DNA of 35,568 bases from a virus. Under the pieces are notes generated by a model. That model did no database searches. It was not told the DNA's origin and worked only from the letters and a program-made list of their open reading frames with translations. The position numbers and the translations under genes are program-made. Positions 1 to 7,040 of the stretch are shown piece after piece. Each line of letters begins with the position of its first letter. The stretch's first letter is position 1. Location: positions 1-35,568 of the IMG/VR virus record IMGVR_UViG_3300025137_000118. One strand, given 5' to 3'.

Positions 1-766
1 GACCAGTTTGCGCCTTCCATGTAGAAAAGAATTGAGTCACCCTACGAGCATCAAGATTTTTTTGTGCGTCATCAAGATATGTTTGGCGACTAATACCTGT
101 CAACGGGTCTACCTCCAACAACCAAGATTGAAAACCTTGGTCGGTGTTTATATCCTGCCAATCAGGTACAGCAGTTTGTATTTCGGACCAAAAAGCCTGT
201 TCAGAAGTAACAGCTTGCCTATGTTGTAGTTGCTGCACTTGCGGCACTACACTGGTTTGCATGTTTTTTATAAGGCTTTCTAACTCATCCATACGTGTTT
301 GCTGTTGCAGAGTTTCTTCACGACTAACACGCCGCATAACGTCAATAGAATCACCGTACTCCTCAACATCTGCATCTGTTACGAGTGCAGGTTTTGGCTG
401 AGTGTCAGTTTTAGTTGGTGTGTTTAATGTTGACATTAATGCTTCAAGTTGTGTAACCCGCGTTTCTAGTTCACGCTTTTCTGCGTGTAAACGTGGGACT
501 TCTGCATTATACATCCCTTGCAACGATTTATACCGCCGCTCAAATGTTTCTTCTTCATCTACATTGTCTGATTGTACTTGCTCTTGACTATCAGACTCGA
601 CTGCTTGTTCTTCCGCACTGTCGGCTTCGCTGACTGTTTCAGATACAGAATTTTCAACTACGGCCTCGGGCGTATTTACACCCTGTTCCTCAGTCTCAGT
701 ATTAAGTTCTTCGTACAATTTTTGAATAGCCTCAGATTGCTTCTTAACTTGCGCTGGTATTGCCAT
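1..766 (-). CDS. Capsid scaffold (assembly) protein, cut by window edge
   Basis: The frame is open from an ATG at 766 to the left edge, giving at least 255 codons without a stop, so the C-terminus is outside the window. The start has a good Shine-Dalgarno (AGGAGC, about 6 bases upstream). The protein begins MAIPAQVKKQSEAIQKLYEE. A long acidic stretch rich in E, D, S and Q follows, then a heptad-like coiled-coil segment around residues 85-115, and later a VPDWQDIN segment. This acidic, coiled-coil layout and the place directly after the portal gene are typical of podovirus scaffolds, which guide assembly of the capsid shell and are then lost. The next gene leftward should be the major capsid protein. 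Family assignment rests on context and composition, not on a catalytic motif. Confidence 0.72.
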   Translation of the reverse strand, partial: MAIPAQVKKQSEAIQKLYEELNTETEEQGVNTPEAVVENSVSETVSEADSAEEQAVESDSQEQVQSDNVDEEETFERRYKSLQGMYNAEVPRLHAEKRELETRVTQLEALMSTLNTPTKTDTQPKPALVTDADVEEYGDSIDVMRRVSREETLQQQTRMDELESLIKNMQTSVVPQVQQLQHRQAVTSEQAFWSEIQTAVPDWQDINTDQGFQSWLLEVDPLTGISRQTYLDDAQKNLDARRVTQFFSTWKAQTG

Positions 767-806
767 GCTAAACGCTCCTAACGGTATGCGTAATTAAACA
801 GCTGTC

Positions 807-1031
807 TCATGGTGTAGACTGTGCTGCGTATTCAGGGGACTTTTCAATAAGGTCATAAACCTCTTTAAGAACCTGACACCGCCCCTGTGAACGTGCCACG
901 TTCTCACTACCCAAATTAGGTAGATTCTCAAGCTCGTGTCTATACCAACTGTCGAGCCATTCGAGTAATGCAGGATATTGGCGAGACAATGCCGCCAAAA
1001 CCTTAATTGTATCAGGACTAGGGCGCTTCAT
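807..1031 (-). CDS. Small conserved-looking protein between portal and scaffold (74 aa)
   Basis: This 74-aa frame starts at an ATG that overlaps the portal stop codon by four bases (ATGA), so it is translationally coupled to the portal. It is predicted to be mostly helical, with WLDSWYRHELENL followed by a second helix ending KEVYDLIEK. No known motif, signal peptide or membrane segment is visible. Its position in the packaging/capsid operon, between portal and scaffold, suggests a virion assembly accessory, but nothing in the sequence proves that. The function is unknown. I am confident it is translated because of the overlap and the tight gene packing on this strand. Confidence 0.7.
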   Translation of the reverse strand: MKRPSPDTIKVLAALSRQYPALLEWLDSWYRHELENLPNLGSENVARSQGRCQVLKEVYDLIEKSPEYAAQSTP

Positions 1032-3064
1032 GCATTACCCGTCGCGTTTGGTGTTACAGTATTAGCATCTGCTCCCCCTTTTGGCGAACCATCAGGTTGT
1101 GTAGGTGCAGGTGCAGCTTGTTGTTGGGCTTGGGCTTTAGCTTGTGAACCCAAGCGTCCTTTTTCTCGGGACGGAACTATATCGTCTACTGGCATTTGTA
1201 AACCTTTAGCTACCTCGCGTAGTAAAGCTGCTCGTCCATCTTGTCCTACAATTTCTATATCAATCGGATTGGCCGTTGCATTTAAAAACTCTACGCGACG
1301 AACATTTACAGTTTCTTTTACCGCTAAGTTAATAGCGCCTCTAGCTATAATCTCTACATCGCCTTTAATGGATTCGTCTTCATCGTAACGCATATTGTAA
1401 ATAAACTGTCTTTGTACAATAGGTTTAATAATATCATTATCTATGTGCATAACAATTTGACGAATACCTTTGCCAGCAGAACCCATCAGCATAGATAGTC
1501 CCGATGCGGTCCTGCCTGCACCTGACACGTTAAGGTCCCCTGTAACGTAAGAAGGTACGCCAGAATGATCATCGGCTAGCTTGCTAAATCTATCATACAC
1601 ACCCATAAGTTCGTTGGCACGAGAATCCGGTTGAGAAAAACGGACCGCAGGTGCACTAGACCCTAGGGGATCATTAGTTACTTGCCAAATTTTCCACGGA
1701 GATAGTTGCGTAATGTCTTCATTAGGAGGGATGCGCTCAAGGTTAACCTCAACTTGAGGTCCAGATGCGAGTCCCATATTATTAACAAGGGACCGCGCAG
1801 CGGCATTGCAGACATTTTGGAGGTCTTCAATAATTTCGGGGATACCCCGTCCCCAAAGCGCACCGGGAGCTTTAATAAACGAGGTAGTTGCATACGGCTT
1901 CTCTCCAAGCGGATCATAGTTAAGAATTGCTTTGATAGTGTAATTACCCACTACCCACACGTTAGCATCATACTCTTTAGCAGGGTCGGGTATTTCTTCT
2001 GAAGTTAAACCCCAATCCAGTAGCATTTCACCGCTAACTTTACCCCAAAACTCTAGTGCATCATACGTTTCAGTAGGCGAATCATACACGTAATACTTAC
2101 GTTCAAGCTCGTCTTCTTGCAACTTTACATCTTCATTAATCCAAGACTGCCCGTTACCTATTTCTAATACTTTACGTATAGCAGCGTCATCATACCCGGG
2201 AACACCTATAAGGTCGGCCAACTGTGTTCTGCTCATAGGGTGATGTTGAAACAAGTAACCATCGTTTAATTTAGTAACTCCCGGTTCAGGATACATATTA
2301 AACGGATTTACGCGCTCGTATTCTGGTCCTAACCTGTCTGTTCCTTCGACCATAGTAGCGCCGTCTGGTCCTTTGGTCCAACCAAGCATACGTTGTCGGC
2401 GGACAATCGGTCCTTTAACAAACGCGCACGGGTAAGTAACCAAATCAGTAATAAAATCATTGAAAGCATCGGGCCAGCCGCCTTGGGCAAACTGATCATT
2501 AATACGTATCTTCATTTTATCGGCACGATTTTGGGCGTCTTGTAGTATTCTAAACCTATAGTCTTGGCTAACCACTTCTTTTAGTTCTTCCATTTCTTCA
2601 ATAGAAGGAGCTTGTTGGGTAGCTTGGATAGCTTGTAAAACTTTATCCGCAAAAATCTGTTGTATTATACCAGATTGTTCGGGCGACAAATCAGGAATAG
2701 GTGTAGGGGTTAAATCCCAAGGTGGAGTTCCTGTATCTAATAAAATGTCGCGAAGCCAACTTTCAGCCCCACGACATTTTACTTCAGTGAGCATCATATA
2801 TACTTCAGACCCGCCTTGACCTTGAATCTGTCGTAGTTTGTCCGCCTCGTACTGTCCGGCTCGTTGGCGTAGTGCTCTCAGCATTATGTCTTCGATGGGC
2901 TTTTTAGCAATACGTGCTGCGTCCCAACATTGTCTTAGGTAAGAAGTAAGTCCTAAAATTAACTCTGTGTTTTGACGATCTTCAAGGGCGCGATTAGAAG
3001 CAGCTTCCTCATCACGTACCATCTGGTCGTTACTAACAACACGTAATACAGAAAGTCCTACCAT
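1028..3064 (-). CDS. Portal protein
   Basis: This is a 678-aa protein directly downstream of the terminase genes, the usual place for a portal. The portal forms the dodecameric ring at the capsid vertex through which DNA is packaged and ejected. The size matches large podovirus-type portals better than the 400-500 aa portals of many siphoviruses. The N-terminal third is helical and charged. A central region has the aromatic/basic segment YPCAFVKGPIVRR and turns such as NPFNMYPEPG, as seen in portal wing regions. The C-terminus is a Q/A/P-rich tail, probably flexible. The ATG at 3064 follows a weak TAAGGT ribosome site and is accepted because the N-terminus looks coding. The call rests on size, order and general resemblance. 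Confidence 0.8.
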   Translation of the reverse strand: MVGLSVLRVVSNDQMVRDEEAASNRALEDRQNTELILGLTSYLRQCWDAARIAKKPIEDIMLRALRQRAGQYEADKLRQIQGQGGSEVYMMLTEVKCRGAESWLRDILLDTGTPPWDLTPTPIPDLSPEQSGIIQQIFADKVLQAIQATQQAPSIEEMEELKEVVSQDYRFRILQDAQNRADKMKIRINDQFAQGGWPDAFNDFITDLVTYPCAFVKGPIVRRQRMLGWTKGPDGATMVEGTDRLGPEYERVNPFNMYPEPGVTKLNDGYLFQHHPMSRTQLADLIGVPGYDDAAIRKVLEIGNGQSWINEDVKLQEDELERKYYVYDSPTETYDALEFWGKVSGEMLLDWGLTSEEIPDPAKEYDANVWVVGNYTIKAILNYDPLGEKPYATTSFIKAPGALWGRGIPEIIEDLQNVCNAAARSLVNNMGLASGPQVEVNLERIPPNEDITQLSPWKIWQVTNDPLGSSAPAVRFSQPDSRANELMGVYDRFSKLADDHSGVPSYVTGDLNVSGAGRTASGLSMLMGSAGKGIRQIVMHIDNDIIKPIVQRQFIYNMRYDEDESIKGDVEIIARGAINLAVKETVNVRRVEFLNATANPIDIEIVGQDGRAALLREVAKGLQMPVDDIVPSREKGRLGSQAKAQAQQQAAPAPTQPDGSPKGGADANTVTPNATGNA

Positions 3065-3076
3065 ATTTATATTACC

Positions 3077-3430
3077 TTACTTCGATTTTTTTTGGTACGC
3101 AGGTTTTTCAGGCTCAGGTTGGGGCGTCGGTGCTTTTGACACAGAGTTTTTGCTAACTTTATCTTTTAAAAGTCTTGTTTCCCCGGGCCTATCATTTGTT
3201 TTAATAGACTCATAGGTTGGATTTGATTGACCTTCAACTCTTCTAGTCCCGCCTGCGTCTAAACTACGATTTGCATCTGCAGTAGCATATCTTCTGCGTG
3301 TCTCAGCTAAAGTATTAGCTCTAGCGCGTTGTTGGGCGCGGTTTTTTCGAGCGCGTTCTGTAGCTGTTAAAACTGAACCGGCTATACGACTACTTGGTTT
3401 TTTATAATCCATTGGTCTATTTTCGGGCAT
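3077..3430 (-). CDS. Basic Lys/Arg-rich protein of unknown function (117 aa)
   Basis: I place the start at the ATG at 3430, not at an upstream in-frame codon at 3508, because AGGAGGT lies five bases before it and because the upstream part lies inside a terminator. The protein is strongly basic and low in complexity: an Arg-rich middle (residues about 25-50) and a Pro/Lys-rich tail ending QKKSK. It has no membrane segment or recognisable domain. It is the first gene after an intrinsic terminator and a candidate promoter, and it leads the portal-scaffold operon. A DNA- or scaffold-binding virion component is possible, but this is only inference from charge and place. Confidence 0.65.
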   Translation of the reverse strand: MPENRPMDYKKPSSRIAGSVLTATERARKNRAQQRARANTLAETRRRYATADANRSLDAGGTRRVEGQSNPTYESIKTNDRPGETRLLKDKVSKNSVSKAPTPQPEPEKPAYQKKSK

Positions 3431-3454
3431 GTGTACCTCCTGTGAATATGGGCA

Positions 3455-3484
3455 AGTATATACACGCATAAAATTTTTAAACAA
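3455..3484 (-). promoter_or_regulatory. Candidate sigma70-type promoter for the portal operon
   Basis: On the minus strand TTGTTT (3479-3484) is followed after 18 bases by TATACT (3455-3460). It lies just past the terminator at 3487-3528 and about 25 bases before the start codon at 3430. The arrangement (stop the terminase transcript, then restart) supports it; the -35 match is only moderate. Confidence 0.42.
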
Positions 3485-3486
3485 GC

Positions 3487-3528
3487 AAAGAAAAAGCCCA
3501 CCGGTCATGGAGGAAAAACCGGTGGGCT
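3487..3528 (-). terminator. Rho-independent terminator after the large terminase gene
   Basis: A perfect 11-bp inverted repeat, AGCCCACCGGT (3495-3505) and ACCGGTGGGCT (3518-3528), has a 12-base loop. On the minus strand it is followed by TTTTCTTT. The plus-strand side is followed by AGGAGG rather than a T run, so the terminator acts on leftward transcripts from the terminase genes. Confidence 0.85.
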
Positions 3529-3599
3529 AGGAGGAGAACTAATGAATACAATCATCAGGGAGCAGTGTAATTCTCCGCTACCAGATTATTTTACCTATG

Positions 3600-4994
3600 T
3601 CAAGTCCAGCCACCTGCGGCTACTTTTTTTATTTCTCGACGTTGCGTCAGTAAAGCCCCTCCATCTGCAGCTGTTATATGCAGCATAAAATATTGCAGAG
3701 CTTCAGCTACATGGCTGTGTTTGTTTTTGTCGATAGTCCCATTCTTGTGGTGGAACCTATAACCCCCCATCATTGCGGCTTTAAGCTGTGTACACCTAGG
3801 GTCAACAACAAACGCGCTGTCACCATCAACTTGACGCATAAGAAAATTATCAACCGCGCTGATCCTCGCACTTACGTTGTTAGTTTTAGCCGCTATAACC
3901 CTAAGCCCTTCGGCTTTAATTATATCCACGACACTGCGTTCATCAGTTTGCGCCCGTTGTACACCAGCGGGGTCAACTACAACAAGCACAGGTACACCAG
4001 CAAAACGTTCATAAAGTAACGGTTTAAGAACAGTGCGTACAAACCTCTGTACCCCCATATCAAAACTAACAGCCTCATCGTGAATAATTGTCCGACCTCT
4101 AGGATCAAGCTGACCCACCACAGCAGCAGGTGTCAACCCTAAGTCCATGCCCACAATAACAGGCCGTATGCCATTGTTAATTATGTTAAGGGGTTTGTTT
4201 GCCATGTGGTAATCTGGTCGAAAGTACTTATACACAGGCTGTCCTGCCGAACTTAGCCCGTACTCTCCGTCAATAAACACCCGAACATATTCTTCGCTGC
4301 GACCCTGCGTGTCGTAATACTCATCCGGTAAGTTCTCCACGTTTTCAGCAAACGCACTACGGCCACTAGGTTGCTTAAAAACAGCCCAACCATTGTCGTT
4401 AGGACTTACTCCGTCTTTAGGACTTAGCCCCTCCATCTGGTAGTACCACCAAGTGTCCATAGTTGGCGGGTTAGTGTCACCCCACATCCCGTGCCAAGTC
4501 GGGCCACCGTCCTTGGAACTAGGAAAACGCCCAATGCGTTTAGACATAGCGTCCATAATGTCAGGGTGTATGTCGCGGCACTCGTTAAACCACGCAAACG
4601 AAAGCTCTAGCGAGTTAAGGTTAGCTACATCGTCGGCATCGTCTAACGCGCGGAACATTATCTCGCACTCAACGTCCCCCACCTCAAAAAAATATGTCTT
4701 AGTTGTCCGCATGTACCGACCACATACTCCCGGCGGGAACCAATCCAAAAATGTTTTAATAACGGTATCCTGTAACTGCCGTGCTGTCTCACGGACCACA
4801 GCAGCACGAGTTCGCCGTTTGCCGGTAGCGTCCGGCTTCTGTGCAGACGCTCTGCGGACAACCTCAAAACAACAAGTAACGGATTTGCCTGAGCCAACCG
4901 GACCCATAAGAACCCGCATCTTAGCATCCGAACTCATAAAAGTACGCCCCGTAGCTGGGGGTGTGTAGTCTATGTCAAGTGGCAATCTGAGCAT
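3600..4994 (-). CDS. terL: Terminase large subunit (packaging ATPase and nuclease)
   Basis: The protein pumps DNA into the prohead through the portal and cuts the concatemer. The N-terminal ATPase has Walker A GPVGSGKS at residues 31-38 (counting from the ATG at 4994) and a Walker B-like strand with a catalytic acid at SFAWFNECRD. The C-terminal RNase H-like nuclease shows acidic motifs at GMDLGL and VVVDPAG, and a late HSHVAEALQYF segment. About 464 aa is normal for the family. An upstream TTG at 5015 is possible but has no ribosome site. The ATG at 4994 overlaps the end of the preceding gene by 20 bases, so coupled translation is likely. A GGAGG directly abuts this ATG, which is too close to be ideal, so the exact start is uncertain. 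Confidence 0.93.
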   Translation of the reverse strand: MLRLPLDIDYTPPATGRTFMSSDAKMRVLMGPVGSGKSVTCCFEVVRRASAQKPDATGKRRTRAAVVRETARQLQDTVIKTFLDWFPPGVCGRYMRTTKTYFFEVGDVECEIMFRALDDADDVANLNSLELSFAWFNECRDIHPDIMDAMSKRIGRFPSSKDGGPTWHGMWGDTNPPTMDTWWYYQMEGLSPKDGVSPNDNGWAVFKQPSGRSAFAENVENLPDEYYDTQGRSEEYVRVFIDGEYGLSSAGQPVYKYFRPDYHMANKPLNIINNGIRPVIVGMDLGLTPAAVVGQLDPRGRTIIHDEAVSFDMGVQRFVRTVLKPLLYERFAGVPVLVVVDPAGVQRAQTDERSVVDIIKAEGLRVIAAKTNNVSARISAVDNFLMRQVDGDSAFVVDPRCTQLKAAMMGGYRFHHKNGTIDKNKHSHVAEALQYFMLHITAADGGALLTQRREIKKVAAGGWT

Positions 4995-5439
4995 CCTCCA
5001 CAATGTCCGGCTCAACAGTCATGGTCTTGTCTTCACCGCCTAAGTTAATGGTAATCTTAACGCCACCAGTGGGGCCATCACTGTCATCGCTCCTAGTCTC
5101 AAGACCAGCCCACTTAACCGTGGATTTTATAAGATCAGCCTTAACAGCTGCAGATACATCAGGGTTGTGAATCAAAAGCCACGATGTTGTAAGTAGTTCT
5201 TCGGCCTGAGCACGGGCTTTTAGTTTAAACGTAAGCCCCTTTTCAGTAACCTCTGCCCGGTAAGCGTCTACACGTTTTGTAAAAATAGGGTCTGCGTTAA
5301 ACGCAGTCAGGTCATGGGCTGTAATATGATGGCGGTCTTTAATTTCGTCTACGGTTTCACCGCTGCCTTCCAACATTAAGGCTATGTCAAAAGCTAATCG
5401 GTCAGACCATTTGGTGTGGTACAGGGGAAGATTGTCCAT
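4975..5439 (-). CDS. terS: Probable terminase small subunit
   Basis: This 154-aa protein lies immediately upstream of and overlaps the large terminase. The N-terminal half has a helix-turn-helix-like stretch (VDEIKDRHHITAHDLTAFN), compatible with recognition of phage DNA. The middle is a long helical segment rich in A, K and E, which would fit the oligomerisation core. The C-terminus is acidic with a GGVKITINLGGED strand, a layout seen in small terminases that use their tail to contact the large subunit. The ATG at 5439 follows AAGGTG. Small terminases are poorly conserved, so the call depends mainly on gene order, size and the HTH. Confidence 0.68.
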   Translation of the reverse strand: MDNLPLYHTKWSDRLAFDIALMLEGSGETVDEIKDRHHITAHDLTAFNADPIFTKRVDAYRAEVTEKGLTFKLKARAQAEELLTTSWLLIHNPDVSAAVKADLIKSTVKWAGLETRSDDSDGPTGGVKITINLGGEDKTMTVEPDIVEDAQIAT

Positions 5440-5450
5440 AAAGCACCTTG

Positions 5451-5603
5451 TTATTTGCCAGCTTTTTTCATTGCTGCTTTGTGCGCCTGTGTAAAACTTC
5501 TGCCTTGTTGCATAGCTTTTGTCATTTCTTTCATGTGTTTGGCGCTATGGTGTTCACTGTGTTTAGCCATTAATTCTTTTTGCTTCTTTGTTAAAGCTGC
5601 CAT
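5451..5603 (-). CDS. Small His/Lys-rich phage protein (50 aa)
   Basis: This short frame (ATG at 5603, TAA at 5451-5453) has a ribosome site (AGGGAAG) and lies 11 bases before the small terminase gene. It begins MAALTKKQKELMAKHSEHHS and continues with an alternation of Met, Lys and His (AKHMKEMTKAM) and the segment SFTQAHKAA. From memory, similar 45-60 aa proteins with an LTxxQ start, an HxxHH motif and an FTxAH motif occur in many environmental phages as conserved hypothetical proteins. Its biochemical role is unknown. It is the first gene of the leftward packaging operon and follows a candidate promoter. The histidine spacing could bind a metal, but that is inference. Confidence 0.72.
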   Translation of the reverse strand: MAALTKKQKELMAKHSEHHSAKHMKEMTKAMQQGRSFTQAHKAAMKKAGK

Positions 5604-5637
5604 CACGCTTCCCTTTTATTGCGCTTGATATTTTGTA

Positions 5638-5665
5638 GATATACATGGCCAAGATTAGCAGTCAA
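5638..5665 (-). promoter_or_regulatory. Candidate leftward promoter for the packaging operon
   Basis: On the minus strand TTGACT (5660-5665) is separated by 16 bases from TATATC (5638-5643). Transcription would start about 28 bases before the ATG at 5603. Both hexamers are imperfect but the position is right. Confidence 0.4.
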
Positions 5666-5800
5666 TAGATTACAGAGCTAACTTGACAAACTTGACACGG
5701 TCCTTTTTTGGGCCTGTGCAGTGTGAGGATTACTATAATAAGGGGGCTATGCAAAATCCGTAGTCCATGTACCCCCCCTCCCCCCTCTATCGACCATGCC

Positions 5801-5822
5801 GTCACCGTGCTGGCATGGTGAC
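5801..5822. repeat. Strong hairpin/palindrome in the control region
   Basis: GTCACCGTG and CATGGTGAC form a 9-bp stem (one G-U pair) closed by a four-base loop. A competing stem, CCATGCC (5794-5800) with GGCATGG (5812-5818), shares the same 3' bases, so the two folds exclude each other. It lacks a T run and is not a terminator. A protein binding site or an RNA switch is possible. Confidence 0.6.
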
Positions 5823-5848
5823 AGCTGCAGCGGATTAGCAGGGTAAAG

Positions 5849-5882
5849 CCCCGTAACTTGACATTCTGGCCTAGTTATGGGA
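5849..5882 (+). promoter_or_regulatory. Duplicated promoter-like motif, copy 1
   Basis: The sequence CCCC-G-TAACTTGACATTCTGGCC then TAGTTATGGGA matches the copy at 7271-7303 with only a few differences. The core TTGACATTCTGGCCTAG is identical in both. TTGACA looks like a -35 box, but no -10 box follows at 16-18 bases in either copy, so an unusual promoter or an activator site is likely. It lies about 155 bases before the gene at 6039. Confidence 0.6.
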
Positions 5883-5898
5883 AAAGATAATTGTCGAA

Positions 5899-6019
5899 GC
5901 GGCGGGAACAGACGCCGCAGGGAAACCTAGACACGTTACTTGAAGTCCACTGTTCATGGACATCCTAGCCGAAGCCGTAGGACGTTTGTCCGATAATCGG
6001 TAGCGCCACGGTTCGGCGC
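5899..6019 (+). ncRNA. GC-rich structured leader, unidentified RNA
   Basis: A chain of stems is visible: GCGGCG/CGCCGC (5899-5918), GTCCA/TGGAC with a 7-base loop (5945-5961), TCCTA/TAGGA (5963-5982) with an alternative GGAC/GTCC (5980-5991), CCGA/TCGG (5990-6000) and GCGCC/GGCGC with a 7-base loop (6003-6019). It ends about 20 bases before the start codon at 6039. It matches no tRNA, riboswitch or ribozyme that I can recognise. It may be an mRNA leader or a separate RNA. Confidence 0.45.
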
Positions 6020-6038
6020 ATTCGAAAGGGGTTAGCTT

Positions 6039-6413
6039 ATGGCTAATTCACCAAGTTGGGAAGGTAACTTCCGCCTGATCGAAACCAAAGAGGGTTCTTC
6101 GATCTTCACTATCAAGGCTTCGCCTACTGGCAAGTATGACGGTGACACTGTTGAAGACGCATTGGCTGCGGTTATCAAAGCCAAAGTGAAGTTTGACGGG
6201 TGGAAGTTGTGGGTCGATGGCGACTTCGCAACAACAGTTGACAAGGGCGAAATCGTGACCCCTACGAAACTGGCGAAGCTGGTCAAGGAAGCGGACGAAG
6301 TTGCTCTTGCATTTGTCAAGAGACCGTTTCCACAACCGAAAATTCGGTTGATCAAGGGTGACGGAGCAACCCGCTCATTCACTCGGAAGGCCTCAAACCT
6401 TCGCGAACTCTAA
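6039..6413 (+). CDS. Unknown 124-aa protein with distinct base composition
   Basis: An ATG at 6039 follows a good ribosome site (AAAGGGG). The protein is soluble and has alternating beta-strand and helix patterns (FRLIETKEGSSIFTIKA, then VEDALAAVIKAKVKF). The C-terminus is basic (PQPKIRLIKGDGATRSFTRK). No membrane segment, cysteine cluster or known motif is present. The DNA is visibly richer in G and C than neighbouring early genes and uses AAG, GTC, GAC and TTC freely. It is alone in its block behind its own promoter-like motif and structured leader, and is followed by two tiny membrane peptides and a terminator. This suggests a separately controlled, perhaps strongly expressed, very early gene or a recent arrival. 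Minus-strand frames here lack ribosome sites and are taken as shadows. Confidence 0.7.
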   Translation: MANSPSWEGNFRLIETKEGSSIFTIKASPTGKYDGDTVEDALAAVIKAKVKFDGWKLWVDGDFATTVDKGEIVTPTKLAKLVKEADEVALAFVKRPFPQPKIRLIKGDGATRSFTRKASNLREL

Positions 6414-6420
6414 GCAGACA

Positions 6421-6446
6421 GTTAGGGCGGCGCAAGTCGCCCTAAC
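6421..6446 (+). repeat. Hairpin after the 124-aa gene
   Basis: GTTAGGGCG (6421-6429) and CGCCCTAAC (6438-6446) form a 9-bp stem with an 8-base loop, eight bases after the stop codon. No T run follows, so it more likely protects or separates the mRNA than ends transcription. Confidence 0.5.
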
Positions 6447-6473
6447 ACCTAACTTAACTTGAAGGATAGAATT

Positions 6474-6551
6474 ATGAAGGGTGAAATACGAGCAGCGTTG
6501 CTGTTCACGCTGTGTATAGTGTTAGTTATAGCCACGTTGTTAGTGCTATGA
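6474..6551 (+). CDS. Tiny membrane peptide 1 (25 aa)
   Basis: An ATG at 6474 follows AAGGA eight bases upstream. The 25-residue product begins MKGEIRAALLFT and is then almost wholly hydrophobic, ending LVIATLLVL, so it is one predicted membrane helix with a short polar N-terminus. Its TGA overlaps the ATG of the next peptide (ATGA). Small single-pass peptides of this kind occur among phage early genes and lysis genes. No family can be named. The ribosome site, the four-base overlap and the terminator after the pair argue that both are translated. Confidence 0.5.
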   Translation: MKGEIRAALLFTLCIVLVIATLLVL

Positions 6552-6640
6552 TTGATATGGTATTAAATATGTGGCCAATCGTTCCTGTATTGATTGGTGG
6601 CGTCATAGGTACATTGATTGGGATGTACTGCGACAAATAA
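6548..6640 (+). CDS. Tiny membrane peptide 2 (30 aa)
   Basis: The ATG at 6548 overlaps the stop codon of peptide 1. The 30-residue product has a hydrophobic core (VLNMWPIVPVLIGGVIGTLI) and a short MYCDK tail, giving one likely membrane helix with a GG-x3-G small-residue face that could pack against a partner. Translation should be coupled to peptide 1. The stop codon lies only a few bases before a strong terminator, so the pair ends this short transcription unit. Function is unknown; a two-peptide membrane complex is a fair guess. Confidence 0.48.
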   Translation: MIDMVLNMWPIVPVLIGGVIGTLIGMYCDK

Positions 6641-6646
6641 AACGAC

Positions 6647-6676
6647 ACCCGCTGGAGCAATCTGGCGGGTTTTTTG
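6647..6676 (+). terminator. Rho-independent terminator ending the first rightward unit
   Basis: ACCCGC (6647-6652) pairs with GCGGGT (6665-6670), followed by a run of T. An outer GACAC/GTGTC pair could extend the structure. It lies directly after the second tiny membrane gene. Confidence 0.82.
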
Positions 6677-6909
6677 TGTCTGCCGCCTGCGTCTACTAGC
6701 TTCCAAGCTTATAGGTATGTCTCTGCTCGTATAGTACTCGCCATTCGTCGGGGGTTTATAGCTCCGCTACAGTACGGTATCAATACTGCCCTTGTAAGGG
6801 GTCTATACTACGCCATAATCTAAGGTTTATAGTACAACTTTACAAATTGTATAGTATATATCCAACTATATAGATTATACATACTATCTATTTTTAGGGG
6901 GGTTTTATA

Positions 6910-6933
6910 ACTTGACACAAAACCATGTAAAGT
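6910..6933. repeat. Inverted repeat of ACTTGACA / TGTAAAGT half-sites, 8-base spacer
   Basis: ACTTGACA (6910-6917) and TGTAAAGT (6926-6933) are inverted half-sites separated by eight bases. The same two half-sites abut exactly at 7041-7056. A dimeric repressor or activator site is likely. Confidence 0.5.
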
Positions 6934-7040
6934 TTGTTGTTTTTATTGTACAATATTGCCATAGAAAGCATGTCAACTATATATATTAGGTAGATTAGGT
7001 AAGTTTTTTTAATAATACCCTTTCCTCATGAGGATATATA

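Larger units (their letters stand above)
5604..6038. other. Divergent control region between leftward late and rightward early genes
   Basis: No convincing gene is present. From left to right it holds a leftward promoter candidate (5638-5665), two direct ACTTGACA boxes (5681-5688 and 5690-5697), an isolated TATAAT (5734-5739) on the plus strand without a good -35, a C/T-only tract (about 5771-5788), a strong hairpin (5801-5822), one copy of a duplicated promoter-like motif (5849-5882) and a GC-rich structured leader (5899-6019). Confidence 0.7.

Noticed and set aside
3552-3558. CTGATGA on the minus strand between the terminase gene and the terminator, as a possible third hammerhead
   Set aside because: No GAA core, no UH cleavage site before the adjacent GGAG/CTCC stem and no stem II partner could be found around it.
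3542-3688. A 48-codon plus-strand frame with AGGAGG upstream
   Set aside because: It runs antisense into the end of the terminase gene, has no promoter on that strand, and its protein shows no domain. The AGGAGG may be an accident of the terminator surroundings.
5940-6019. tRNA-like stems with 7-base loops in the leader
   Set aside because: Neither loop has a tRNA anticodon or T-loop signature, no acceptor stem closes the unit, and no CCA-proximal pairing is seen.
6032-6382. Minus-strand frames antisense to the 124-aa gene (116 and 95 codons)
   Set aside because: They lack ribosome sites, and the plus-strand frame has a good one plus a leader and terminator. Open antisense frames are expected in GC-richer DNA.
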